NCBI GenBank assembly: GCA_021307315.1
Contig: JAJSPD010000028.1
Location: forward strand, 496,001-560,000
Reading direction: 5' to 3'
Length of the DNA stretch: 64,000 nt
Origin: Bisporella sp. PMI_857
Lineage: Eukaryota; Ascomycota; Leotiomycetes; Helotiales; Helotiaceae
In this document: positions 34,567-44,501 of the stretch, in pieces
Layout of the letters: every line of letters starts with the position of its first letter
How positions within the stretch are numbered: position 1 is the stretch's first letter
The notes under the pieces: model-generated
The model's database searches: none
Told to the model about the DNA's origin: nothing
Seen by the model: the letters and a program-made list of their open reading frames with translations, nothing else
Translations under genes and position numbers: made by a program

Positions 34567-36221
34567 ATGGCAGTCGATCAGCCGGGAGATCCGAAAACCG
34601 AGAGAAATTCTGTGCCGTTACAGATTGAGAACCGGTTGTTTATAAATGGGAAAGTCAGAATATGCGAACCTTCAGGCACAGAGTCCAAGCTGACCAAAAT
34701 CCCGGTGAAAGTTCTGCGAATCCTCTGATGGGAAAACCTTCGATATCAGGTCACCTGCCACTCATGACTTGGTTGCAACAGGTATGTCGATCGACTAAGA
34801 TTTCCAAGGAGATATTACTGACCATAAAAGTATTCGAGGCCAGTGTCGATGACACAAATGCGGCTGTCGCAGCAGCAAAAGCCGCCCAACCTGGCTGGGC
34901 CGCCTTGTCCCCAGGCCAGCGAGGTGCACCCATGAAGAAACTCGCAGCCCTCATCCGAGAATCTCATGATGAGCTTGCCTCTCTTGAAGCACTATCTATG
35001 GGGAGACCAGTTCGTACATATTTTGAAAGTGGCATGGCTGCTGAACGGTTCGAATATTTTGCGGCGGCTGGCTATGATATCAAAGGAAGCTCGAGTCTAA
35101 ACACACCTGGATTTACTAACATCACGCTCAAACAACCGTTTGGTGTTGTAGCTGTAATTATTCCTTGGAACGTGCCACTAGTGTTTTTATCTGGAAAGGT
35201 TGCTCCAGCACTAGCTGCAGGCAATACCGTTGTCCTGAAAAGTAGTGAAAAGGCACCCCTCACCGTAAGCAAGATTCTTTGATCGAGGCAAAATTTGAAA
35301 TTTAGGTCATTTACTCTGCTGTACTAGTCAACCAAAGTTGCCACCTTGATCGAGAAGGCGGGCTTCCCACCTGGAGTTGTCAATGTTCTGTCGGGGCATG
35401 GCCCAATCTCGGGGGCATGCTTGTCTTCTCATATGGATGTACGTGCGCTATCCTTTACAGGATCGGGCAAGACAGGGCGCTTGATTCAGGCTGCTGCAGC
35501 GAAGTCGAATCTGAAGAATGTGATTCTTGAACTTGGGGGCAAGTCTCCCGCTATTATATTCGACGACGCGGACTTGGAGTACGCGGCGGAATGCACGCAA
35601 GCGAGCATCCAATTCAACAGCGGGCAGATTTGCATGGCAAATTCTCGAGTATATGTGCAACGGTCTATTGCAGATAAATTTATCGCGAGATTCAAAGAGA
35701 AGTTTTCTTCGGTCAAGAAAGGTAATCCTCTTGACCCCACCACGAACCATGGCCCTGTTGCAGATAAAACCCAATTTGAAATCGTCCATCGCTATATTGA
35801 GAATGGTAAAGAGTATAAATTGCCACTACTTGGTGGCGTGGCGCATGAAGAGAAGGATGGCTTATTTATCGATCCAACTATTTTCACCGACATTCCGGAA
35901 GATGCTAAGATCATGAAGGAAGAGATTTTTGGGCCGGTTGTCGTTATTAACACTTTTGAGACAGAGGACGAGGTCATGGCCAAGGCCAATAACACGGAGT
36001 ATGGTCTTTATGCCTCCGTCTTCACCAACGATATAAGCCGTGCACTACGCTGTGCAAAGCAACTCGAAGCAGGAACGGTGGGCATCAATACCACCTCCCC
36101 AACAACGGCGGCAGATTTGCCATTTGGCGGGTGGAAGAGTAGTGGCGTCGGTCATGAGGGCTTACACGAGAGCTTAGATAATTTCTTGGAGACTAAGACC
36201 GTTCTTTTCAGAATGGGCTGA
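34567..36221 (+). CDS. NAD(P)-dependent aldehyde dehydrogenase
   Basis: Four exons, 34567-34653, 34712-34781, 34831-35264 and 35328-36221 (introns 58, 49 and 63 bp), close in phase to 494 aa, the usual length of the ALDH superfamily. The N-terminus LFINGKFCESSDGKTFDIRS matches the family opening. The nucleotide-binding region reads IIPWNVPL and VVLKSSEKAPLTSTK, followed by GFPPGVVNVLSG and FTGSGKTG. The catalytic Glu lies in LELGGKS (about 265) and the catalytic Cys in FNSGQICMA (about 299). The distal motif EEIFGPVVV and the C-terminal PFGGWKSSGVG are intact. It oxidises an aldehyde to the acid in the cytosol. Next to a stilbene-type double-bond cleaving enzyme, a hydroxybenzaldehyde is the likely substrate; this is inferred from context. 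Confidence 0.92.
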
Positions 36222-36682
36222 GGAGAATGGGCGATTCACCTTCTTTGGCGCATTGCGAACTGTATTATATAGACAGTCAAAGCTATTCAAATTGGAACTC
36301 CTTGTACCGAAAGCCCCACATGATCGAATATCACGGAACATCTTTTTACAGTTTTAGTGTTAAATCATACCATTTGCCCAAGGAGCCTGAATGTGATCAA
36401 GTGACGTGTTTGTTCATCCGTAGTAGCACCAGGTCTGTATGTAGTCCAATCCAAGTGCATCACCATCTACGGTTTTGTACTTTCTTGATCATTAAAGCCA
36501 TCATCTAATACGGTCATTACGAATCAGGGTACTATCAATAACTGTGCCATGCTTTCTTGATTTGTGCGTTGCTGACGGTACTTAAGTGGACGAAAGAAAC
36601 ACATGGGGTTGGTGCAGTTGGTTAACAGTGCAGGCACCACTGCAGGTTGTATGGCATGTCTGTATGGTTTACTATACATACA

Positions 36683-36713
<31 letters not shown>

Positions 36714-37053
36714 GTAGATGGATCCCGATAAGAAGATCGATTTCAAGCCTGCGACAGAGAGTATTGCCACTATAGCACGGATGGATGGACAGAGCAGTCG
36801 TTGAGCCGCGGATCCCTGGTCTACGCGGGGGCCGCAGTTCGCTTGTAGCCATTTCCATCATAGTGCCCTCGGCAGTTTGGAGAGTATTGGAAAACCTTAC
36901 ACTATATATCCTGCAACAACTCCGGTCCCATCTCTGGTGTATACTCATGCCCCGACGCACTTCCCCTGGAGACCTTCCGCTTTCTTGCTGAATGCTTGCT
37001 ACAACATCCTACTCACGGCTGTGAGATCCACAAGGCGAAGGCGGCGAGCGAGC
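36222..37053. other. Intergenic region between ALDH and regulator
   Basis: Contains the ALDH 3' flank, a 4-bp microsatellite and the promoter of the Zn2Cys6 gene. Short ORFs here have no motifs. Confidence 0.5.
36674..36712. repeat. (ATAC)n microsatellite
   Basis: About nine to ten tandem ATAC units about 340 bp upstream of the regulator's start codon. Confidence 0.9.
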
Positions 37054-39514
37054 ATGGGGGACAAACGCACACCGACCAGCTGTGAGCGTTGTCAGGGCCG
37101 AAAGATCAAGGTATGTCAGTCATATATCGTGGGGCTATGAGTTCATTGACCGGGGTTCTAACAAATCTATTTCTAGTGTCAAGGTCCAGTGCCCGGGCCA
37201 TGTAAAGCTTGTAGTCGCGCGAATCAGAAATGTGTTTTGTCACGGAGCAAGAAAACGCGCCCGTTCTATCAGATCACAAACGAGCAGTTCAGTTTGATAC
37301 TGGACATCCTCAATATCCACGAGCCAGGCATCAATCTTGATCTAGGGTCTCTAATGGCAACGAAGGAAAAGTTATTGGCTACGAAGTCAAGAGATGCAAT
37401 CGCCAAGCAGCAATTCAGTCCCGATACGTCAAGTCCGGGACCTTCCGATATCGTGATGGATTTTACTATCCATTCAATGTCTGAAAATTCTGATGTGGGC
37501 TCGTCCGTCCAATCTGGTCCTCTCCCACAGCTGCAACAGCCCGTGGAACGAACACATATTCCGGAAGAATCCATGGATGTCTCGCCAGAAATGGCAACGC
37601 TCAATGGGGATATTAACGTTGTGCTGGACGAATCTGGATTTCATAGTAAATAATTCTCGTCCAGGACTCGTTGCGGGGACTGATCGCAATCTAGAATTTG
37701 TTGGACCAATTGGAGATCCCTCGTTCAATTTGGCTGCACTCGAGTGGCTAACTCCACAGGATGAGAAGGTCAGGATATATCGTATTGACCATAAAACAAC
37801 TGCGGGAGACTGCTCAGAGCATATGCCTTCTGGCGTCCCAATACCGCAAAGCAGTCCATGGGAATCGACTCCATTTTTACCGTCACAAGACGTTGTAAAC
37901 CGGTGTGCAAAACGGTTCTTTGAGGAGATCCAGTCACCGCTCTGGGTGATGGCCGAGGATAGGTTCTATACTCAGCTTGACCAGTGCTACAATTGCAAGT
38001 CCAAAGTAGAGTCGTCCTGGCTGTGCTTCTTATACGCTCTGCTATCGCTTACTGCTCCAACCAACAACAAGACCGCAAGCTCAAAGGGTGATCAGAACCG
38101 ATCCGAGACTCTTTCGTCTGAACAGTATTTCGCTCTATCGATGAATCTATTACCAAAAATAATACAATATCCCGATGTAAATGGAGTTAGGGGACTAGTT
38201 GTATTGGTATGAAAGTCCGATTGCTATACTGCAAATTCTTACTGACGCATTACTCAGTGTCTCGCCTTGCAGAGAAAACGAACAATGACATTAATGTACC
38301 TTCTAGTGGGGTTGGCTGTACGGATTGCCCAAGGCCTCGGCTTGCATTTGGATACGCCAGTCTTGACACACAAGTCTTTAGAGTGGCAGCACATGCGGCG
38401 CCTCTGGTGGACAGTATATGAACTTGAAAATCATGCATGCCTTTTATATGGAGCAGTGCCTTCAATTACAGATACTAATTGCAGTATGTCACTGCCACTC
38501 GAAAATGTGCGCTATCCCAGATCTTGATTCTTAAAATACATCTAGATGAGCTCTACTCCGTTTGATTTTTATTGCACTGACGATAGATTAGCTTGTTCCT
38601 CCAGGGCTCGGAGTTCCAGTGGGATATCTTTCATATTCTACCTCTTTGACCGTCCTTACTAGCCAAGTTTGCCAGCTCTTATCTCCTCGCCTTTACAAAC
38701 AGGATGCGCAGGTTAGTGCGAGGAGTTTCTGTAGCCTCCTTCAGACATTTAAAAACTGGAAAGATGGGATTCCTTCATATCTACATTACAACGCACCATC
38801 AGCCCCAGTCCATCGGCGCTCTGTGGCAATCCTACACCTCAATTATTGGACCGCACAGATCTATATTTGTCGTCATTTTTTGCTGTTTTACGCCACTCGT
38901 AAAGCGATGCTAGAGGAGAACAAAACTACCTTCTTTGCGCAAATGGCAAACTCGTGCATCAATGCTGCAGAAGAGATCATTCTAATACTACGCGATATGA
39001 CTGCATCTGGATCACTTTCTGATTTATCTTTTTTTGACACAAATTACTTGTTAAAGGCGGCAATAATATTCAAATTGGCAAATCGTGTCCGGGAAAACAC
39101 ATCGGACATTGAGAATTTCAACTGCTGCATCGGGTTATTAGAAAAGATGAGCAATATGGAATGGCCATCAGAGGTTATCGCACGAATGCGTCTCCTCAGC
39201 AAACACAGCCAGCCTCCCCATGACTCAAATATGGCACATATGGCGATGGAGCCTTGTAATGGGAACACTCGGCAACCTCAAGGGGACTCCCTTGATAACA
39301 TGGGACTTGGTAGTGAGGAAAATTGGCATTCATTTGATTATAGGTAAGTTTACTGCTCCGGTGTGGACGCGATTCTTTACTTCACGGCTGATGGCCCTTC
39401 AGCAACCTTACGATGAATGGTTTTCTTCCAGCAAATGCTGATATACTTGCTTGGGGCTCACTTATAGGCTGGGATATGGGCTCCTTTGACATGCCTCAAG
39501 ACGACCTAGTGTAG
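37054..39514 (+). CDS. Zn2Cys6 transcription factor (apparent frameshift)
   Basis: Exons 37054-37110, 37177-38206, 38258-38506, 38592-39343 and 39403-39514; the introns are canonical except for a weak GTGCGC donor at 38507. The N-terminus holds a binuclear zinc cluster split by intron 1 (TSCERCQGRKIK|CQG...PCKACSRANQKC: C-x2-C-x6-C-x7-C-x2-C-x6-C). A fungal_trans region follows (VVLCLALQRKRTM, LAVRIAQGLGLHLDT, RRLWWTVYELEN), and the C-terminus is Met/Asp-rich. Within exon 2 the frame shifts at about 37640-37652: the first frame ends GFHSK-stop while the next frame resumes at NNSRPGLVAGTDRN. The exon total is one base too many for an open frame of about 732 aa. No GT-AG intron repairs this without deleting plausible coding sequence. 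Either the gene is newly broken or the base is a sequence error. It lies centrally in the cluster and probably controls its neighbours. Confidence 0.8.
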
Positions 39515-40074
39515 TGGCCAAGGCAGGAGACTTCCATTATCAATGGAACGGCTTATGACAGAGTTAGACTGCGGAATGGGTGGGTTGGGTTGGGTTTTTG
39601 GCCTCTCGACCCAACCCAATAGGGCTTCAGTGGGTTGGCTAGGTTTATAATATATATAAAACCCAACCTAGCGGAGCCCTAATAGGTAGCCAACGGCCCA
39701 TTTTGGCTATAATAAGTAGCTGAAGCGAGCTAACACAAGTTTGAAAAATTATACCTCTCCACATATTGAGGCTATAGCTAGTCTTGGCAGCCCAGCTGAG
39801 GCTTTAGAACCCGGTGGGCTTACCGCAACGTAGACAGCGTTAGGGTATTGGCCGGTCATCATTCCTCACTTTTGTAAGTAAATCTAGAGCAGATGTGTCA
39901 GATATTTACAGTGCCTGATATTCACTGCCAATTTTCACTAGGGAGATAACTAGATTGAGGTACAATCTCGCAAAATAGATACTTGAAATTCTTGGGTTTT
40001 GCTACGCTAATGTGAACGTTGATCATGCACCCTGGCCGATCAATTAATTCAATCTAATCAGATACGCTGTGTAT
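39515..40074. other. Convergent intergenic region with GGGTTGG/CCAACCC repeats
   Basis: Lies between the 3' ends of the regulator and the dioxygenase. At 39577-39675, runs of GGGTTGG are mirrored by CCAACCC: one pair around 39580-39620 (GTGGGTTGGGTT / ACCCAACCCAAT) and a second around 39630-39675 (CTAGGTTT / AAACCCAACCTAG) across an AT loop. It may be the terminal part of a degraded DNA transposon. No ORF is seen. Confidence 0.45.
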
Positions 40075-41736
40075 CTACTCATGTGACATATGGCTACTGG
40101 AGCCATTAGTCAGCTTCTCTTTGAGCTGCCAGGGCAGCGGTAACTTCGCAGCCTCAACGGCTCCGATCTTGCCTCCATTCTTCCTCAACTCATTGAATGC
40201 ATCAATTTCTTGCTGGTCTACCCAATTTCCATGAAACCCAAGCTTGAATTTGATAGGGAGATGGACCAACGCCATGGGACCCTGTGCAATGTTTTGCGCA
40301 TCAAAGATGGCAATATCGTTCCGCAGCTCATCGAGCCGGTTCAATAAAGAGAGAATATAGCCGTGGCCTTCCGCCGCATAGCTGGACTTGGCGCAGAAAA
40401 CAGGTTCCTGGATCGTGGTACACGGTCCCGGCCACCAGCAATCCTCCGTCTTGGTTTCCCAGTTATAGTGCATTAGCACATTAAAGAGGCCGCCAGCCGG
40501 AGAGCCGCACTTAGCCGCGTCGTACAGTCGACTAGGGTCGACTTGCAGCGTCCAGAATTGTGTGTAGTGGGATCCCTGAAACCGGTCATCGATGCGGCTA
40601 AACTCACAAGAGAAGTTTGTTGTGGCAGTCGGGACGACGCGATCATCCATTTTCAGCTCTAACGGATCGAAGACCCAGCGGGTCATCGGCGAATTAAGTT
40701 TGTTGCGCTGTGCGACCCGGCCTGGTTCCGCATCCTCGGGCGGAAAGAAGAAGAATACATTACCATTTGCAACTCCAAGGTCTATGACAATCTTGCCGTT
40801 TTCTTCATAGGAGCCTGCCACATGGCCATGGAATCCGCAGTCGGCCCGCACCCAGATAATATCTTCTGGCTTACCTCCTCTTCTCGGAACAATGCCGTAG
40901 AGCTGATCATCATTGGGATCCCAAGCCCAGTGGTTACCACCCTTATTTATCCGCTCTGCACTTGCTTTGAGAGGCGTCATCGGAAAAACGATATAGTTCT
41001 CGGTGATGGCACAGTCATGGATAATACCACAGAATGGAGCTTTGTACCATGTTTCTTCCTTTTTTTCCCCATCTGGTGCAATAGTGTACACGACAATGTC
41101 CTTCGACGCATCGTTTCCGTTTCCACCGGCTTCATAGCCAAAGCAAATGAGCTCTCCAGTTTTGGGGTCCACCTTGGGGTGTGCCGTGAAAGTCGGGGAG
41201 AGGACCTGCCCTTCAAAATCATAACGTCCAATGGTCTCTAGTGTTTGAGGGTCCATGGCAAAGGGCGGCCCGTCCTCTTTCAACGCAAGAAGCATGCCTC
41301 TCCAGAAAACCACATTTGTGTTCGCAGCCGTGCGGATGAGGCCTTTAACCGTCTCATGGTCGGTCACAGGATTTCTGTATTTTCCGAAGAGATTTCGGCG
41401 AACCTTGGCCTCGGCTTTGTAGCGATCGGTTTGGACATACCGTTGTTTCCAGTCTGCATGCCCATCAACTATACGGAATGAGCCCACAATGCCATCACCG
41501 TTGAAGTGGATATCATCTTCGAAGGTGGGTGGGAATCGGTGGTCAGACTGGATGCGATAGAAGGTGCCATTAATTTCTTTGGGTATTGTACCATCAACCT
41601 CGAGGCCAAAAAGGTCACCTTCTATGCGGGAGGGGCGATTGAAACCAGAGAAAGCCTCAGTAAAGGGATATTTAACTTGCTCTGTAGCCTTAAGGCCATC
41701 GACGTAGGCTGGGAGTTGTTGGAAGAGGTGGTCCAT
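40075..41736 (-). CDS. CAO-1-like carotenoid/stilbene cleavage dioxygenase
   Basis: Single-exon gene, 553 aa from MDHLFQQLPAYVDGLKATE. The frame extends 34 residues upstream, but this ATG aligns with the usual family start. It is a seven-bladed-propeller Fe(II) dioxygenase (RPE65/carotenoid oxygenase family). All four iron-ligand histidines are in their motifs: FTAHPKVD (His186), IIHDC (His240), GFHGHVAG (His303 or 305) and GFHGNW (His502). The overall pattern (EGDLFGLEVDGTIPKEINGTFYRIQSDHRFPP; then KYRNPVTD and ANTNVVFWRGMLLALKED) is closest in my memory to Neurospora CAO-1 and Ustilago Rco1, which split the interphenyl double bond of resveratrol or piceatannol. Tyr120 and Lys153 fall where those enzymes hold the 4'-hydroxyl; an alignment would confirm this. 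A TATAA lies about 131 bp upstream (41871-41867). It is expected to be cytosolic. Confidence 0.93.
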   Translation of the reverse strand: MDHLFQQLPAYVDGLKATEQVKYPFTEAFSGFNRPSRIEGDLFGLEVDGTIPKEINGTFYRIQSDHRFPPTFEDDIHFNGDGIVGSFRIVDGHADWKQRYVQTDRYKAEAKVRRNLFGKYRNPVTDHETVKGLIRTAANTNVVFWRGMLLALKEDGPPFAMDPQTLETIGRYDFEGQVLSPTFTAHPKVDPKTGELICFGYEAGGNGNDASKDIVVYTIAPDGEKKEETWYKAPFCGIIHDCAITENYIVFPMTPLKASAERINKGGNHWAWDPNDDQLYGIVPRRGGKPEDIIWVRADCGFHGHVAGSYEENGKIVIDLGVANGNVFFFFPPEDAEPGRVAQRNKLNSPMTRWVFDPLELKMDDRVVPTATTNFSCEFSRIDDRFQGSHYTQFWTLQVDPSRLYDAAKCGSPAGGLFNVLMHYNWETKTEDCWWPGPCTTIQEPVFCAKSSYAAEGHGYILSLLNRLDELRNDIAIFDAQNIAQGPMALVHLPIKFKLGFHGNWVDQQEIDAFNELRKNGGKIGAVEAAKLPLPWQLKEKLTNGSSSHMSHE

Positions 41737-42712
41737 GGCTGATAGTAGCAAGAGAAGTTGGCTGAATGGATCTGGGGCTTGGTGGAAGTCTCGACTTTTT
41801 GCCCTATTATGTCGGATCTTGTAAAAACCAAAAAGCAAACGCTTCTGGTCTACGTGCTATTGTGCCTTATATTCTGACTTTAGCATTTGTATTGAACCTT
41901 ACCATCGTATCGCCTTTCGGTAGCTAGAATCGTTAGTATTGGGGAGTAAAACTATAAAATAGAACAGCGGACTCTTATGCCGACAAGGGCGGTTATATCG
42001 GGCCGCCAGACCATGCAATTGCCTTCCAGCTGTCCAGCTGCCTACCTGTGTCAAAGCTCCCACAAATGGAATATGTTCCGTACGGCTCTATAATCCCGCA
42101 AAAAAGCTCCTCCTCTACGCATTAAGTTTTTGAGCCTCAGGCACCCAAACCAATCCGCTTGACAAAGAGGTTAGTGAGCGTACAACTAAAATGAAAACCA
42201 AAAATCAACGGAGTTGGTGTGAAAGATGTTCTTAAAACCGAAAAGCATTTTACAAGCCCGGGAGTTCCAAGATACTATACTTATCTGCTCTCTTCAACTC
42301 TCGAAGTTATGGGCAAGAAGGGTCTGAAATTCCGCACAGCACTATTCCTTCCCACTTCACAAGATAACTCTCGAGGGAATGAAATCAGGCTACTTTCTGC
42401 GCTTCCATTCGCTCCCTGCCAAATTCATATACTCCATGCTATGCCCCAGTTCTACACATACGCTTAGCTGTGGTAGACTTGCTGTTACTTTTTCACCAAT
42501 AGGCTAAAATCCACAATTAACACAATTCTCGTTTAATCTTCTGTTGTGAACCTTCACATTCGTTGCGAGTATTAAAAGAGCACTATTATCCCTGTTACCC
42601 CGATTTTTTTTTAATTGGCTTTAGCTTCCCAGACTATATACATAATCGAATAACTCGAACACATACTATTCTTTCCTTGAAAATGTCACAAATTCCATAG
42701 TTGTAGAGTTGT
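41737..42712. other. Intergenic stretch, promoter side of the dioxygenase
   Basis: No gene is seen. It contains the TATA-like element at 41867-41871 (minus strand) and an AT-rich 3' flank of the DUF2306 gene. ORF 42219-42467 (plus) has no motif. Confidence 0.5.
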
Positions 42713-43453
42713 TTACTTTTCTCTTGATGTCCTCATCCACCACTCCACAAAAATCAGGTTGGGTACCCAGCTACTCAAGCCGTTGATACTGAGGGCAAGC
42801 TTACTATCCATGCCACAGATGATCATTAATGGCAACTGGAAGCGCAACGTCACCGCAGCATAGGTCAAGGAGAAGTTGCGCATCATCCACTTTTTGTGTT
42901 CCGCAACGTCTCCATTCCAAATGGAAAGCATCCCAAACGCGATGGTAATCAACCATACAGTAGCCAAAAGGCTAAAAAATGCATTTCCAAGGGGGTATGC
43001 CAATGCACCTATCGACACCTGGAATCCACCAAGACCGCCAGCCACGACCGCAGCGGCATAGATACGGCCAAGCCAGATATGTATCTTAGGCTTGCTTTCC
43101 CGGAGAGTGCCTAGGAGCTGGAACGGGCCGAGGACCATAGCTGTCATCCCGCCAATTACGTGGGCCAGCCCCGATACCGTGGTGGTGAGACGTTTCTTCA
43201 CGATTGGATCTCCCGGCGGCATGCCAACGAGAAAATTTAGGGCATACAGCCAGGTCAAGAATGCGGCTCCCGCCATCCAGTTCCATCTGGTGGAGGTGGG
43301 CGTCATGTGGCGAGGAGCCGTGGCGGGAGAGGAAGCTGGCAATTTGGCAAGAGTTGGGTGGCCATATGGTGGTGGTAATGACGATCGGTGTGTGAACCGC
43401 GAATCTGCTATTGCTGTTTGCATCGAGGCCGTGTTCGTCTGAGGAGTTGTCAT
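42713..43453 (-). CDS. DUF2306 integral membrane protein
   Basis: Single exon, 246 aa from the ATG MTTPQTNTAS (upstream frame extension only from TTG). A Pro/Ser/Thr-rich cytosolic N-terminus of about 55 residues precedes hydrophobic segments: WMAGAAFLTWLYALNFLVGM, LAHVIGGMTAMVLGPFQLL, YAAAVVAGGLGGFQVSIGAL, FFSLLATVWLITIAFGML and AAVTLRFQLPLMIICG. The signature HIWLGRIY and the HKKWMMRNFSLTYAAVTLR block are typical of DUF2306, a family of membrane proteins of unknown activity found in bacteria and fungi. The conserved His residues in these motifs suggest heme or metal binding, but this is not shown. It lies in the same orientation as the dioxygenase and hydrolase; a role in transport or redox for the pathway is speculative. 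Confidence 0.88.
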   Translation of the reverse strand: MTTPQTNTASMQTAIADSRFTHRSSLPPPYGHPTLAKLPASSPATAPRHMTPTSTRWNWMAGAAFLTWLYALNFLVGMPPGDPIVKKRLTTTVSGLAHVIGGMTAMVLGPFQLLGTLRESKPKIHIWLGRIYAAAVVAGGLGGFQVSIGALAYPLGNAFFSLLATVWLITIAFGMLSIWNGDVAEHKKWMMRNFSLTYAAVTLRFQLPLMIICGMDSKLALSINGLSSWVPNLIFVEWWMRTSREK

Positions 43454-44501
43454 ATCCTCTTCTCCTTCTCTTTTAGTGATGTTTTTGGGAAGGGGGGGAG
43501 GGTTCCAGAATAGAGATGCGCTTGCTTCCGAAGGCTCGAAGCTCAATTAGAACCGAAGTGAGGCGTAAGATGGTAAATTAGATGCGATCTCTGAGGTTTC
43601 GCAATTGGAGTTAATGGACACCTTAAATACAGAAAGGCTGTATTGTGTCTGGTTTCTGATTTCGTTCAATAGGAGTCCCGCGTGATCACTTGTGCCTTTG
43701 GATCGACTGACTAAATTCTGGTGCTTTTGTAGTCTCGGGTGATTATAAGCCATGCGGAAGCATCAGCCGAAGTGGGACGGAGCATAAAGCCGTTCCCTAC
43801 AACGCTAACTGTTGGACACTGTCTTAATTTTGTAAAACACTGCATATCATTCAAGGCAATTAACACGATCGTTTTTCTTTCAAGTGCCCGGGAACTGAAA
43901 AGCATTAACCACCAAGAGTGCTCACTCGAGCGTGACCTGTAAACCCGGACTTGGGAGGAGCCTTACACTTGCCCCTTCTTTTGTTCCCTTAGCAACCCCC
44001 TCCTGCGGTTACGCATTTTGTATTAAATATGATGTATATATATCAATCATAGTGGTTTTATAAATAAACCATACCATACCTTTTGCATTTATACATAGAT
44101 GTAAGGAATATATATTTATACTTGTAATACAAGTTTTTTTACTGTATAAAATTAACGTTATTCAGCAATATTTTAACTTGATATAATATAGGCAATACTC
44201 CTTTGACTAATTAGAATGAGCTTATGCTTTGCAGCAATAACTGCTCGCTATCGAAAACACCACCAGCAGATAGAGTATCATCTCATATAAACACTTGAGT
44301 GAGATGGGAACTAACAAGAATAGCAACAGGCTCACGCCTCGGGAGGAAGTAGCAAAAATAGTTATTGATTTTGGCTTTTGGAATAAGATAGAATATGCGA
44401 CTTCAGCACTGCAAGCCGTAGGAATCTACAAAGAGAACAATAATTCATTGTCTTTTCATGTAACAAAGTCTCACAATCACCGTCCTTTGTTCGTACTACT
44501 C
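43454..44501. other. AT-rich intergenic stretch
   Basis: No gene can be supported. A plus-strand ORF at 44295-44531 runs antisense into the last exon of the hydrolase and is treated as a shadow. Confidence 0.55.

Noticed and set aside
36606..36660. tRNA-like stretch (GGTGCAGTTGGTTAACAGTG resembles an A box)
   Set aside because: The D-stem halves do not pair and no GGTTCRANNCC B box follows at the right distance.
37518..37664. A 147-bp intron that would repair the frameshift in the Zn2Cys6 gene
   Set aside because: The donor GTCCTC is poor, and it would remove a stretch (LPQLQQPVERTHIPEESMDV) that looks coding; a one-base shift is simpler.
41737..41838. N-terminal extension of the dioxygenase (34 residues, from 41838)
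   Set aside because: The extension would include the leader region, and family members start at the position of the chosen ATG.
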